Shown here in pieces: positions 22,012 through 35,183 of a DNA stretch of 64,000 bases. The translations under genes were made by a program, and so were the position numbers. The stretch lies in NCBI GenBank assembly GCA_009733575.1, contig ML769426.1, positions 1 to 64,000 of the forward strand. Reading direction: 5' to 3'. Each line of letters opens with the position of its first letter. Position 1 is the stretch's first letter. The notes below the pieces were generated by a model that did not search any database, had not been told where the DNA came from, and saw nothing but the letters and a program-made list of their open reading frames with translations. The stretch comes from Gymnopus androsaceus JB14 (Eukaryota > Basidiomycota > Agaricomycetes > Agaricales > Omphalotaceae).

Positions 22012-25000
22012 ATGGCTCATCCCATCTCTAACAAAGACCGCCAGCGTCCCAGCCACCTAAGAAGCATTTCCACTGCAAGCTCACTAATGGGTGCCGAAGG
22101 AGTCATGACGCCTCGCAGCGAGCACTCTGAGCGCGAACATCTTTTAGAGTCAGATATTGAGCGTCTTGGAGGCATCAGTCGGGACTCGCAGTACGGTTCG
22201 ACTTCTGCGCCTGGCTTGGGTGAGTGCTATACTATTCTCAGTGAATTTATTCTAAATCAGCTTTAGATTCAGTCAAATTGAACAAAGTATCTCAGAGAAA
22301 AATACTGAGGAAACGGATTCAGTACTATATACCCTCGTTTGGATGGATACCCAAGTATTCGGTCTCATCGTGAGTGCTGCTCAAGCTGGGATATTAAATA
22401 AACCAGCTCAAGACCTTGATAGGATTGGAGGAGATGTATTAGCTGGACTAGTACGTCTAATCTCGCTTGAATCGGTTCAAAATGCCTAATCGAAGCATCG
22501 CACAGACAGTAGCAAGCATGCTGATCCCACAATCGGTCAGTTACGCCTCTTCGTTGGCAAAGCTTAGTCCTGTCACTGGTCTAGTGCGTATTTTCTCCAC
22601 TCAAACCTTCCTCACTACGTCAACTCTATCCAGTTTTCCGCTTCAATACCGGGCATAATCTACGCGTTCCTCGGAACCTCACGGCATCTAAACGTTGCAC
22701 CAGAAGCGGCCCTGAGCTTGCTACTCGGTCAAGCCGTGGACGATATTAGACATGACTTGTCCGACCCGCATTCTGACCAAGGAGATGCACTGGGTCTGGC
22801 TGTCGCGACCATCATCACACTTCAAGTTGGACTGTTGTCATTTATATTTGGTTTCTTCCGATTAGGATTTCTGGATGTTATTCTCAGTCGGGCGCTGCTT
22901 CGTGGTTTTATCGCGGCAATGGCTGTTATTATCATGATGCAAGTGTCATCTGCCTGCCATCTGCGCGTCCATTGAGCTCACCTTTCGCTCTAGCGAACAA
23001 CTTATACCGATGCTGGGATTGGTACCGTTAGAACGCATCCTCCATCCCTCGACCACCGTAGAAAAGTTTCTGTTTCTGGTCGAGAATATGTTCACGAATG
23101 GTAACCCTACGACGGCCATTGTTAGCTTTGTCGCTCTCGGAACGCTGTTGGTTTTGAGATTTCTCAAAGGAATTTTCAAAAAGTATTGGTTTATCTATCG
23201 GATACCTGAGGTTCTTGTGGTTGTGGTGGTTTCAACGAGTGAGTTTGACCGTGTCATGCCTTCCTCATTCATAAACTTCCTTTATTACAGTTTTATCTGC
23301 CGAATTCCGATGGGACGAAAAAGGCGTCGACATTCTCGGAAGTGTAAAGGTCGTTACCTCTGGCAGTTTCCTCCAATTCCCTATCCGACCGTCTAACATG
23401 ATATATCTCCGACGAACCACTTCCACTGCTGTGTAAGACCAACTTGATCTGTATTGTTTACCTATGCTTATGCTTGTACTTCTTTTTTTGGTATACAGCG
23501 TCAGCGCCGTGGTAGGCTACTTGGACAGCATGGTCGCAGGGAAACAAGCCGGGTCTCGTTTCGGGTATAGTATCAGCCCGAACCGTGAGCTTGTTGCTCT
23601 TGGTGCGTCGAATATCGGAGCATCGTTTATTCCTGGGACATTACCTGCTTTTGGATCTATCACGAGGCGAGCTTTTTTTCAGTATGTCCTATGGCCGTGT
23701 TCTTAACCAACTCCTCCTTCTCCTCATTCAGAACACGGATTAATGGAGACGTAGGCGGAACTACACAGATGGCCTCTTTAGTTTGTTCCGCCGTCGTTTT
23801 GCTGGCGACGTTCTATCTCATCCCGTGGCTTTACTATCTCCCGAAATGTGTTTTGGCTTCAATGTGGGTTTATGTTATGTTCTTGTTCATTTCTTTGATG
23901 TCAACCACTGAGTGGATTCCAAATTACGTTTTGAATGCAGAATCACGTTGGTGGTGTTCTCCCTACTTCAAGAAACTCCTCACGAGTTGATTTATTATTG
24001 GAGGTGTGTACATACTACTGCACTGAGAATCCTGACGATTAAACTAATCTACCACTTACTTAGGATGGGCGCATGGATGGATCTACTTCTAGTCACTCTA
24101 ACTTTTGTACTCTCAATCGTATGGAACGTCGAAGTGGGCATCGTCGTCAGCTTGGTCATATCACTGCTACTTGTCGTTCGCCGTTCGTCGAAGACTAGGA
24201 TGGCGATATTGGTATGTCCCAAATTGCTCTCACTCTTCTCAATTATTTTGCTTGCTTCTTCTTTTCAACACTAATGCTTACCAACTTGGCTTTCGTTCCT
24301 CCTTTAGGGTCGTATCCCAGGAACAGATCGCTGGAAGCCTATCAACGAGAACCCAGAGGCAGAGGAAGACGTTTCTGGTGCTCTTATTGTGCGGATACGG
24401 GAGAGTTTAGATTTTGGTGAGCTTAGCTTTGCACATCTGTGTTCGTTCTTTGTTCTCTGAGACGTTTTACACTATTTCTTTCTACAGCGAACGCTGCACA
24501 ACTCAAAGGTATGCGTCGTCTCTCACAATACCTGACATATATATATTCAAACTCCATTTCTTTGTGTAGAACGGTTAAGACGTTTAGAGCTATATGGTCT
24601 GGACAAAAGCCATCCTTCAGACGATCCTCGTCGGACGCAGGCGACGGTGCTAGTGTTCCATATGGCTGATATGGACGATTGCGATGCTAGGTTGGTGTTC
24701 TTGTGAGGCCTTGACTGAGTCGTTGTGACGCGTTAATTTTTTGGCAGTGCTTGTCAGACCATTTATGAACTTATAGAAGAATATCGGGTACGTTCCTCGA
24801 CCTCCTTACCTCCTTCTCCTTGTTTGACGACGATACTGTTCTCTCCTCAGAGCCGCAGTGTTGGAATCTTCATCACGCATCTCCGTACGAGACCATTGGA
24901 AGCCTTTGAGAAGGCTGGGATCGTTAAATTGCTGGGTGCGGATGCGTTCCAGGAGAACGTTGCTAATGCAGTGGCGAAGATTAGACCGAATCAGTGGTAA
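22012..25000 (+). CDS. SulP-family sulfate permease with C-terminal STAS domain
   Basis: About 14 exons. The N-terminus (MAHPISNKDRQRPSHLRS ...) is a cytosolic Ser-rich tail. The core then reads YYIPSFGWIPKYS, GGDVLAGLTVASMLIPQSVS (the SulP signature, joined across an intron at 22453-22505), SIPGIIYAFLGTSRHLNVAPEAA, ALLRGFIAAMAVIIMM, and AVVGYLDSMVAGKQ / YSISPNRELVALGASN / GDVGGTTQMASLV, all conserved in fungal sulfate transporters with 10-14 membrane segments. The last third is a STAS domain (VFHMADMDDCDASACQTIYE, then SVGIFITHLRTRPLEAFEKAG) ending NAVAKIRPNQW. STAS domains regulate SulP transport on the cytosolic side. Plasma-membrane or vacuolar sulfate transport is inferred. I found no frame break once introns are removed. 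Confidence 0.9.
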
Positions 25001-25984
25001 TTTGGAGTCTATGGGTTATTATGGGGCGTAGAGGAGGGGTACAGCGGTACGCCCTGGCGTTCACGATATTACTATAAGCATGGTGCTATCACTCGATTAT
25101 TTACGATTTTTTCATGATATCTTTATAGAGTAGTGGCAGATACATCGATCGTAATATGGATGATTTACGTTGGAGCTGGGGAAAGTGGTAACTGGTACTT
25201 AACTTGAACGTCCGAAAGGCTCAACCTTGTTAGGATCCTAACCAACATGAACGCGAAAATTGTGAGGCTGAGCTGCAGATCAAGAAGAACTTGGTTCGGC
25301 GTTAAACATTCACGATCCACAAGCTGCTCTAGACGCCATCGCTAGCGACTAAGACCGAGGCGATCTGGGTATATTGTGCTGTTTCTTTCCAAACCGGTCA
25401 CAGCGTATTTTTTTCATTGAGGTTAGTTTTCTTCCGGCCGCTAAAACGTTCTCTATCTCTTGGCTAACGCTAAGATCTGTGATCAATTTATCGTCGCTGC
25501 CCTTCAGCCGACTCAAGCACAGGTCGGGTCGAAATTTATCTAGGATGAGGACTAGGCAGAGCCTTGCGCCAATTGAATGAATGAATGGGCCTCAGTCGGG
25601 AATGATCCTACTTTTTACAAGTTTTGTCCACTTGCGTACGTGGTGCGAGATAGATCCTCACTTTCATCAGCCCGGACAGATAGTTCCTGAAGGTACAGTG
25701 CATGCTTTGTGCATAAGTGCATACCACTGAACGTGAAGCTAAACTGAATGTAGACGAGCTCATTGTCGCGCTCGTATCGCGATAGAGAGGATATACCACG
25801 TGCATCAGAGTAAGGTGCAGTCGACCGTTGGTTGACCGCTGAAAGAACTTATTTAACCTTTTAGCCTCGATAGTGCTGCGGGCCTTCTCTGGTCTCGTGG
25901 TACTTCGGGCCTTTGGATGAAGGGTCAAGCACAGATCCTATATTATATATATATATACTCATGAGCGGCGTTCGATAAGCCCAA
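25001..25984. other. Intergenic, no gene seen
   Basis: Contains an AT dinucleotide tract (about 25938-25960) shortly before the broken permease. ORFs are short and unlike anything known to me. Confidence 0.4.
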
Positions 25985-26620
25985 ATGTCAGCCAACCAGC
26001 AAAGCAGGTCAGAAAAGATGAGCGACTAAGTATAGGGTATTGGTGCTAAACGACGGAGCCCTTCTGGGGCATCTAGGAAAGAAGGAACAGCTAAAAGTAA
26101 GTATGTGCCAACTGCGATACTATCGGAATTCAACACATTTGCTCACTACTTTTCAGAAAAATTTCGGCTTCTTTGCGATCCTAGGTTTGGCCAGTACTCT
26201 ACTCAGCTCTTGGGAGTCCATGTGCAAGTCGGTACGAGCACACTGATTGATGTATATTTAATTTAACGCTTTCCCAGTCTTTTAGTATCTGCTAGCTTTG
26301 TCGATGGCGGCCCTGTTGCCCTCATATATGGCATGCTTCTCGCAATATCCGGATCCTTGGCATAGCTGCGGGTTTCGCGGAGATGGCCTCTATATGCCCC
26401 GTATCACTGGACTCATATTTTTGCACCTTCGAAGATGGGCTAATTTCATCACATGGATGCATGTCTTTACGATCAATGTCTTTACGATCAAGCTCCTCCC
26501 GATTATTGAGCTTCTTATGGGTATTCTCCATTTCGGATTATTCACCAGAAGTCGAAATATTTGTGAAAAATACCGTCATACCAGCTTCGCTTTGTCGATC
26601 GTAGTTGTAATCCATTCGTA
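25985..26620 (+). pseudogene. Broken copy of the amino-acid permease at 27002
   Basis: The start (ATGTCAGCCAACCAGCAAAG) matches the neighbour's first exon but hits a stop after 14 codons (SRSEKMSD stop). Exon-2-like (FGFFAILGLASTLLSSWESM, 26160-26228) and exon-3-like sequence follow with frame changes. At about 26458 FITWM is joined directly to INVFTIKLLPIIELLMGI, which in the intact gene lies about 220 bp further on, so an internal segment is deleted. Similarity ends at about 26620. It is a partial upstream tandem duplicate. Confidence 0.85.
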
Positions 26621-27001
26621 AGACGAGTTCATTTCACGATAAATATATTATATCTCCTTCCCGAGTTCATTCAATTTTGAGCATACAGTGCCACTTTAAC
26701 TTATCAATGAAGCTCCGGAAATCTCGGTGTAGGAATTCTTCCAACTGCTGACGCCAGTTTCCGCTTTTATGTACCACATCCCGAGTCCTCGAGCCAAATT
26801 ATCGTTATCTTCACATTCCATTAGGCATGGCGCGCCCAAGATGACATTTCGATTGAGATGGAAGTCAATACAAAAGATAGGCTCAATTCAGAGTGATCAA
26901 CCAGACGAGAAGGAAGTGTATTACGCGGTACGCGTTTCTAAGTAGAATTCGCTTCGTGTTCTTTTCTTCCTGTTTTATCTCACGTTCAATAAGCCCTTGA
27001 A

Positions 27002-28816
27002 ATGGCCCCCAACCACCAGCAAAGCAGGTCAGAAAATAAGGAGTTGAGCGACGATGCATCTGAAATCAACGATGTGATCCTTTTGGAGCATTTGGGAAAG
27101 AAATCGCAGCTCAAAGTATGTGCTAATTGCGACACCAGACTATAACATTGACTCAATACTTTACAGAGAATTTTCGGCTTCCTAGCAATGCTAGGTTTCT
27201 CCAGTACTATACTTAGCTCCTGGGAGTCCATGTGCAGGTTGGTATGAGTGCACTGGCTGATATAAATCTATTTAATGCTTTTCCAGTATTTTATCTGCTG
27301 GTTTCTTCAATGGCGGCCCCGTTTCTCTTATATATGGCATGCTTCTAGTAATATCCGGATCCCTGACAATAGCTGCGAGTTTAGCGGAGATGGCCTCTAT
27401 ATGCCCCGTAGCAGGAGCCCAGTATCACTGGACTTTCATTTTTGCACCTCGAAAATGGGCTAATTTCATCACATGGATGCAAGGTCAGTTCAAATCGAAG
27501 CCACGAAAAAACATTATTGAAGATGTCCCGTAGGCTGGATCACTGTCTTTGCCTGGCAAGCTGGGGTGACCAGTGCCGCATATGTCACAGCTGCTGAAAT
27601 TCAAGGATTGATGATCTTCAATTACCCCAGCTACGCAGCAGACCCCCAACGATGGCATGCCACCTTACTCATGTGGGCAGTTATGCTCGTTTGCTTCAGC
27701 GTCAATGTTTTTGCAGTCAAGCTCATCCCGATTATTGAACTTCTTGCTGGCATTCTTCATCCCGTGTTATTCGTTGCGCTCCTGGTACCGCTCGTCGTGC
27801 TTGCGCCTCGCAGCACCAACGAATTTGTGTGGACAGAATTAGTGAATGAGAGTGGAGGCTACAGTGATGGCGTCTCGTGGTGCATTGGCTTGCTCACCGT
27901 TGCCTACAGCTTCTCTGGCTTCGATGGTGCCATCCATATGAGTGAAGAGGTGCGCCATGCTGCAACCGCAATGCCAAAGATTATCATACTCTCAGTCGTT
28001 ATCAACGCCGTACTCGCTTTCGGTTTCGTGATTGGCCTTTTATACTCTGTCGGAAACATTCAGAATGCTCTGAACACGCCAACGGGATTCCCTATCATCG
28101 AAATCTTCTACCAGGCCACTGGGTCGACCAAAGCAGCGACTGCGATGATGTCTGGCATCATCCTCGTCTTTTTTTGTGCAGCTCTTGGTCAGGTTGCATC
28201 CGTATCCCGGCTGACTTGGGCATTTGCCCGGGACGGTGGATTGCCTTTTTCTCCCTTCTTTGCCTATGTATGTACACTTTCAACCTTGGTGCGATACAAG
28301 TGCATACTGATATTTGATTAGGTCAACCCGCACTACCGTGTCCCCATCCGATCGATTTGTCTCGTCGTTGTAGTCGTAATGCTCCTCTCTTTAATCAACA
28401 TTGGCTCCTCTGTTGCCCTCAATGCCATCGTCTCCCTTACAACTCTCGCAATATACATCACCTACCTTATCCCCATCAGCCTGCTGTTTCTCAAACGCGT
28501 CAGGAAGGAACATATTGATTTTGGTCCCTTCACCTTAGGCCGTTTTGGGTTTCTCATCAACCTCTATTCCATTATTTATGGCATTTTCATCGTTATCTTT
28601 CTTCCTTTCCCGCCATCCCTTCCTGTCACTGGAACAACGATGAATTATGCCGGACCAGTGTTAGGGGCAATTTTGCTTTTAGCGCTTGGGGATTGGGTGG
28701 TGAGAGGACAAAGTCAGTTCCATGGTCCTGTCAGGGAAGTTGGCGACTCGGAGAATGATGTGAAGGAGCAAGGAGCAGTGGGTGCAGGAGACAGTGAGAA
28801 ACTGGATAAGCTTTAA
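27002..28816 (+). CDS. Amino-acid/GABA permease (APC superfamily)
   Basis: Five exons starting MAPNHQQSRSENKELS (27002), with introns near 27118-27167, 27237-27286, 27486-27534 and 28268-28321. The product is about 510-520 residues with roughly 12 hydrophobic segments. Typical APC features: RIFGFLAMLGFSSTILSSWE (first membrane helix), SLAEMASICPVAGAQYHW (helix 3 motif), FITWMQGWITVFAWQAG, FSGFDGAIHMSEEVRHAATAMP (the conserved helix 6-loop motif of the fungal amino-acid/choline transporter group), SRLTWAFARDGGLPFS and NPHYRVPIRS. This group (relatives of Uga4 and Hnm1) imports GABA, choline or amino acids at the plasma membrane; the substrate cannot be told from sequence. The acidic C-terminal tail (GDSENDVKEQG) is cytosolic. 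The gene is intact. Confidence 0.9.
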
Positions 28817-29792
28817 GCTCCTGGAATGGAGCGGTTAGCAAAGGTCCTTTTGGGTTCTTTTGTAGGCAATGAAAAGCAAGTGTATTCTTTTTCACGATCC
28901 TCGAGGTGAGACCGCGTTGTTAGAAGTGAGACGCCGACGCTCAAGTCCCTTTCAGCCAGGTATCCATTACACGTTTCTCGACTATATGTTCAGTGGTCTC
29001 AATTTCAAAGTTGCAGGTTATCTCACTGTTTTATGGCTTAACTACGTTGGTCGACTCCCATATATTTCCTTGACCGAGGTGTGCTTGAGATGAATCAAGT
29101 GCTCACTAGTCCTCACTTCCAGCATTACACCGATGAGAACTGGGTACTTCTCGATTTCTTATAAGAGGAGCCAATGCATCAGTTTCTAACAAGCTTATAA
29201 CATAAATTTTGATTCGCTCCTTCCTTCCTTCATATTTACGATTTTACGATTTAGAGTACTGATTGGAGATGAGTAGCAGCTTGTAAGTAGTACCATCATT
29301 GCATTCATATGGCAAAAAAGTGTTGAGACGTGCGGATCTGACCACGCTCAATGATGCCCTGGAATGGACTCATGGACACCTGTACCCTGGACTGGACATC
29401 AGATGGCACTAATGGGGGGATTTTGGGTGACCGAGTGGTTCTTAAACCATTGACAACTTTCTAAAAGTCCAGTCACCTCTGGTGGCAGTCTGGTGGAGCC
29501 TATGGCTGGACTCCCGGACCTTGAAACGACCTAGCAAAGCTGGTGATAAGCATGCCCATCGCCACCAATTAGTATATAGTCTGTCTTTCTATGGGCTGGC
29601 AAAGTTTTAATTGTATGCAGTGTACGGGAATCGAAAGTCTTTCGTGAGGCTCCTATTCTCCAAAATTCTGATGTGAACTTGAATAGGCCGGTCAAAGCAA
29701 GCGAGACTTTTCCTTTTTGGGCTACGAAATGGCACGTGCAGCATTTCTCTTCTATTTCAACCACACTACTCCAGTACTCCAGCACTATTCAA
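28817..29792. other. Intergenic, no gene supported
   Basis: 3' flank of the permease followed by spacer. Short ORFs at 28869-29093 (+) and 29785-29531 (-) lack known features. Confidence 0.4.
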
Positions 29793-30346
29793 TATGGACA
29801 CCCAGCAAGCACTCAAAGAATCATACTCACAAAGACACGGCCTACTTTCCCTGGTACCAGCACATCATGACCTCAATTCTATGGCTACCGCACACCGCAA
29901 GGCAAAATTTATTACAGGAACCGCATTGATACTTAGGATTATTGAAGAAGATGGCCCCGCCTTTGGTCTTACTCAGGAAGATTCCCTTGTAAGCCTTATC
30001 GCTTTGTTCAACTTGAAGTTGTTGTCGTCACCCTAATGTTGCTGCGGCAATGCCTGGCAGGAATTAAAAGCTCATATCATCACATGCAAAGCACGCTCTG
30101 ATTTATTGGGGAACTTCTCTCTGGACAAAAAGGACCTAAAGTTTTGCATAGAATCTGGGGATCTACTACCATTGGTCGCTGCACTATCTGGCAAAAGTGA
30201 GCTATATTCCCAGAGTATATTTGTGTGGGAAAACACCAACTAATGTATGGTGTTGTTCCCCTAGCTCAAACCTCTGTCTATTACGTATCATTTTTTCCAT
30301 TTCTTGGCAGACACGTACGCCTTCCGATCCTGGTACATGTCACTTT
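29793..30346 (+). CDS. Possible small spliced gene, unknown
   Basis: MDTQQALKESYSQRHGLLSL at 29793 continues to GLTQEDSL, with a donor at 29988 (GTAAGC). An acceptor at about 30060 leads into ELKAHIITCKARSDLLGNFS ... LVAALSGK, and a further junction at about 30196/30310 would end in TYAFRSWYMSL. Two good GT/AG introns support a gene of about 125 residues, but I recognise no family and the last junction is a guess. Confidence 0.3.
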
Positions 30347-30809
30347 GAGGGCCTACATATGCTCTCTTGGCTTCATCAATCCTTTCTCTCTTGTTTCATT
30401 CTTTTCAGCATACACCATTATTCATTGTTCAGTGCTAAACACATTATTAGAGCTTCCTCGGTATCAAGCTTTGAAGTACCCTTCAGCTATCATGACAATC
30501 TTGACATCAGCCCACTTGAATTGGTTCTGTCCCATTTCACAAAGTCCATATTCTTTCCACAATTCCCTGAATTACTTGTCCTCAGAGTGTATCCCTTTTG
30601 AGCGCGAGTCTATGTGGGCAATATGCCTCTTTTGCATGAGTGCTGGCATTGACATGCCAGTGAGACTCCACTACCGGACTATGGGTTCCTATAAACTACT
30701 TAGAGCTGATATCCAATTTAATACCATGGCTCTGTTGGTCCAAGTACTCCCACACTTATTAGACTTGTTACAGCTACCAGCTTGGGCTCACTATAGCTCT
30801 CTTATACCA

Positions 30810-31075
30810 TCTCTAGTGATGCACCTATTGCTGGCCAAATTCAATGGATCGAAAACAAGGGAGACACTGTTTGTCTTCATGTGAGGCCATATCAACAGTT
30901 ATCCAAGGCACTCTATGATCCTTTTCTCAGATACCCTCATTTTTCTGCTACAACATATTCTTCAGTACTTGAAGAGAAGGAAGATGTGATTAATCTCAAT
31001 GATATCATCTCGCATGCCGCTCATTATGACTACTCTTATGGAAGGTCTGTCCTGGTCAATCTTTCTAGACAATGA
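30810..31075 (+). pseudogene. C-terminal fragment of a transposon-type protein
   Basis: One frame reads APIAGQIQWIENKGDTVCLH then VRPYQQLSKALYDPFLRYPH and DIISHAAHYDYSYGRSVLVN to a stop at 31075. The layout (a VRPY..L..DPFR.YP block followed by a V..DIISH.A block) resembles the tail of basidiomycete transposon proteins of the Plavaka/CMC kind. Upstream (30350-30800) the frame is broken repeatedly, so only the end survives. The family call is tentative. Confidence 0.35.
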
Positions 31076-31980
31076 ATAGATCATGTAATGTATTTTTTTG
31101 AATTCTTCAATAATTAATATTTTCTAATCTTTATTACTTTCTGAATGTTTGATGGTCCAAAATGTACTAAAACTATCAACGCTGGAAGATGAGAGGTAGC
31201 AATGTCACTTGAATAAGACTTATATTGGTACCCATTGCTTTGCGTTGGATTGGGTGTGCTCGTGATACATGCATGGTCTTTAATGTTTGACGCAGGATGC
31301 AGTTGTGTCTCCACCATGACACAGTAGTGTTCTGTCAGTTATACTGAATTATTGAAATTCATTGCATTTTTCAGGGGCTCCAAAAGGGTTGTAGAAATAT
31401 CATGTATCAGTGAATACTTCAATTACAATGATACTTAATGTATTGACTAGTTATTATAGCTGACTGACACAAAGACTTTCATTTCAGCTTTCCTCTATCT
31501 TGAAAAAATTCAAATCAGTATTATTTTCACTTCTTTCAATATGGCTTAAATCAGCCAGCCTTTCTTATCACCCAATTAATGTATTGATTTAAGATCTTTT
31601 AATCATGCTTTCAATGTTGTTCAAATGTAAAATATCATTCAATTTATCTATGGTACAGAAAGGTCAACCGAATAGTTGCATATCAGCATGCTTTTCTGCT
31701 TGGCAGAAATTTGTCCATTTTTGGCATGTTTGTCAACATGCCGTTTGTCATAAAAATTGAACTACTACAAAGTGAAGAACCAAAAACAAGGAACCATACA
31801 TCATATCTGTTATTGACAATGAAGGAAATGTTCAAGACAAAATATAATATGTGAAACTGAAAAAAGCACAAGTCAAGCATAACAAGTAGATGGAAGTACA
31901 AATATGATTGACAGCCAACACCAATCATCCATACAAAACCGTGGCAAAGGTGTTCATACCTGCCCCTGTAATTGTGGCAT
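31076..31980. other. AT-rich spacer, nothing seen
   Basis: AT-rich (runs such as AATATTTTCTAATC), with no ORF of interest and no repeat structure that I could detect. Confidence 0.5.
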
Positions 31981-34900
31981 TCATGAAAATTGGGTCACTG
32001 GATTTGGACTCTGCGTCTTCCATCTCCACTGTAACGGTATGGAAATTCTTGCAGTCTGCAAGCAAGAAAAGATATGAAAACCAAGTTCAGATAATCTTTG
32101 AATTGGCTTACCAGGTTTCTTTACTTGAGATACATGAAAACAAAAATCTACAATCCGCCAGTCCCACTGCCATTGCTTTCTTGTAACCCATTCAGAATAA
32201 CATGATCCTGGAGGTTGAAACTGGGCAATGTGATCCTTCAAATTGGACCCTTCAACCATCAGCTCTATAATCCATTGCCTTCCAATGATTGCGTAGTCCA
32301 CAACCCCATCTCCTGCTTCTGTTTGAGACTGCTGTATTGCAAAGGAAGGGCCTGCAACTGCCTCAACAGCATCTTTAAACTCCTGATCATAAATTACCTT
32401 GCGTAGCTTTCCTTGATCAGCAAGATACCTTGTCAAGGTAGATGGACGGAACTTGGCCACTACTCTGCACAAGAAGTCGTCATTGAAATATTTGCCATTT
32501 CTTCACTGGGTGGTGGAAGTAATAGCAAGGCTTGCAAATAAGCGTGATGCCACTCCGTAGGCAGTACCAGGTCAATTGTGGCTTGCCTGGGCCTGGAACT
32601 TGTAGAAGCCAGCCCATTCGTCGTGCATCATGGGCAGCTTGTTCATAGTCAGTGAGTTGTTCAGTGGATGTAGCCATTTCACGGAGGCCATATGGTTTGA
32701 CATTTGGCAGCTTTGGGTTTTCCTCACCCGGCACCACATTTAGAAAGCGCTCGCGAGGAAGGATGGCAATATTAACATTGTCAATGTAGCAAGAGATTTC
32801 CCTGTATAAACAACTCCTGTCACCAGCAGGAGCAGATTTGCCTTCTTTGAGATATGCGGCAGGGATGTCTTGTGCCTCAAGCCTGTGGAGATTTGCCTTG
32901 TCGATTCCAGGAACCGCTTGGTATTCTGAACGACGTATGGGTCCAAGAGTAATGTCAAGATGGCGGACGATTTATTGTTTTGTTCTGCAGGGCCGTAAAA
33001 GAATACCAACAATGCTCGAGGGAGTGAAGTTGTGGATATGACAAGGCAGTGGGCATGGTACACATTGTGAAATGTCAGTTCAAGTGTACTTGTGCGTTAT
33101 TAATGCATAATTGGTTGAATTTGTTGATTATTGTAGTCTTATCTTCTGTGTCGCTTGTTTTTTTGCAGCTATTGAACACAGATTCAAATCAAATCAGAGC
33201 AGCTCAAGTCAAGCAACAAGACAACAACATATGAAGTCAAAAACATGCTCAGCGCTGCAACTACTCCAGGATGAAAACCTGGTTTCCATCGTAATTGTCG
33301 TTCAGTTGGAGAGGCATACGACTTAATGACCTCCTGCCAGTCCTCCAAGCGGTGCAGTGTCATATAATCGTCGAAATCCTGCTGCGTAAAAGCAAGGCTG
33401 AGCTCGTTATCCGCGGAAAACAGATTCATGCGGAGTTGGTGTGGGATTTCACGTGGCGGGTGAATGACAGGAAGAGCCAGTATGACTGCCGTAGCTACCA
33501 GCAACAATTACCCAGAAATTCCGGGAACGACCTCCGAAAGAACTAAGGAGAGCGGTCCAAAGAACCCTGTCTGCATACGTCAATTGAGCTTCATCTATGA
33601 GCAAGTAGAAAGGAGCCCTTGTCGGAAAGGCCTATATACTCCGCCAACTCTTTCGAACTCGTGATTTCTAGGTCGCCAGGGGCAGCCGATACTATTGGCA
33701 AAGTTAATGGCTGTCACCTCTGTTTTTTTGCACCCACTTCCACACTTCGGTCCATTCCTGTATGTAAGCGACGATGTGTTAGAGGATCCTTCGTGGTATC
33801 GTTCTCGAGAGTTTCGAAGATATGTGCCAATAGGACAGATTTCCCTGAGTACGGTGGTGCCTCGATCTACTCCTTGTCAAGTCACCATAGTAGTACTCAT
33901 CGGAATGAAAACTTACCAATATGAATTTATTGAGCCTCACGTGTGCAATGATCTTGTCTACAAGATCTTGCCGCTGAAGCTCAGGACCCTTAAACGTTGA
34001 GTTCCACCGTGGGGGACCCCTATTCCGAGTGAGGGTCTGCTCCGCCGACATGAAGTCCGTCGCCACCTCGGAGTCGACGTCCATTGTTTCCTCGTCAGAC
34101 CCATCTTCGACGTCCATCGGCTCTAAACCATGCAGCCGCTCCAGGAAAGGACAGACTCCCCTGTGCGCGCCATAACAAGTTGAGCATTTGGGAAATTCCA
34201 ATCTGAGTTTGTTTCGTCCCACAGAGGGAATGTCTACTAAAAAGTAGTGCTGTCCTTCTTGCCTTTGCAACCAGGTTTGGCATTCCTCGAGCGAAAGGGA
34301 GCAGTAGACATCGATGCAAGACCCTGCATTGACTATCTCCGTTCGAAAATAGTCCCTAGGGAACACTTGTTTGTCTAATATGATTTTGTGGCCCTCGCCA
34401 ATGAGAGAACTGCTATGTTGGAATTCGAACCAGCCCATGTAATATTCGCTTGGTGTGTCCCGCGCGTGAGGAAGAGTAAAAACAATTGAACCCGGCTTGA
34501 CCCAAGCTACGCCCCCCCAAATGACTGGCGGAGTGAAAGTAGCTACTCGCCGAGACCGGAACCCCAGGAGGCCGTATCGAGCCATGGATGTAGTAAATGA
34601 TTCGGTCAGGTCATTCTTCGCAGAATACACCAAAGGTTGGTCTGGTTTCAACAAAGGTTGGTCTGGTTTCGAAACTTGCAATTCCTCTAGGCGCCATACA
34701 CCCTTTGGCGGCTGTAGATCCTTGATACAGGTATAACCGTCGACATCGTTCACAATTGGCTAGATAAGCAAACAGGTAATGTAAGTCAGAATTGTCAGGA
34801 TAGGTTTGGTGCGCACCATGTTGGGTTATTGACACTGCGAGTCGTGGTACGGAAGCAAGAGACAAGAAGGTGTTCACGTGTCTGACCCGGCAGGCTACGC

Positions 34901-35058
34901 TTCACGCGCGCCCAAACTTTGTTTCGAAAAGGAAACTCCGTGAGTTTCGCGCATGGGTCCGGTCCCACATCATCAGTAGTTTCGCAAATTCTCGATGAGA
35001 ATCTCACCAAAAGGAATCTCTGGCTAACATCACTCTTCCCGCTGTTCTTACTGGTCAT
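31981..35058 (-). CDS. Crinkler-type P-loop NTPase fused to a nuclease-like domain
   Basis: Multi-exon minus-strand gene. From its 5' end: a putative first exon from 35058 (MTSKNSGKSDVSQRFLL); after an acceptor at 34761, a ~325-residue block (PIVNDVDGYTCIKDLQPP ... GPPRWNSTFKGPELQRQDLV); a 45-bp intron; a Walker A motif APPYSGKSVLLAH (about 33860-33825); a Walker B FYLLIDEAQ (about 33610-33590); a sensor-like WVIVAGSYGS; a winged-helix-like stretch with LRMNLFSADNELSLAFTQQD; and finally VVDYAIIGRQWIIELMVEG (about 32295-32240), which has the D...(I/V)E.K-like arrangement of PD-(D/E)XK folds as found in fungal Crinkler-like proteins. In that family an NTPase is followed by a nuclease or kinase effector domain; roles in defence or conflict are proposed in the literature. 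Region 33180-32740 is frame-disturbed or carries introns that I could not place, so intactness is uncertain. Residues LLKPDQPLVY sit in an 18-bp tandem duplication near 34650. Confidence 0.6.
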
Positions 35059-35183
35059 TCTAAAAAGAGGTCTCATGAAAAAAGCGCCCAGGACGGCCTC
35101 GCCGCGACCACAGGAAAAGGTTAGCATCTTGCTCTTTTTGTCTCACTTCTAGTACACAAAAAGTTGGTCTTTTACACAGAAAA

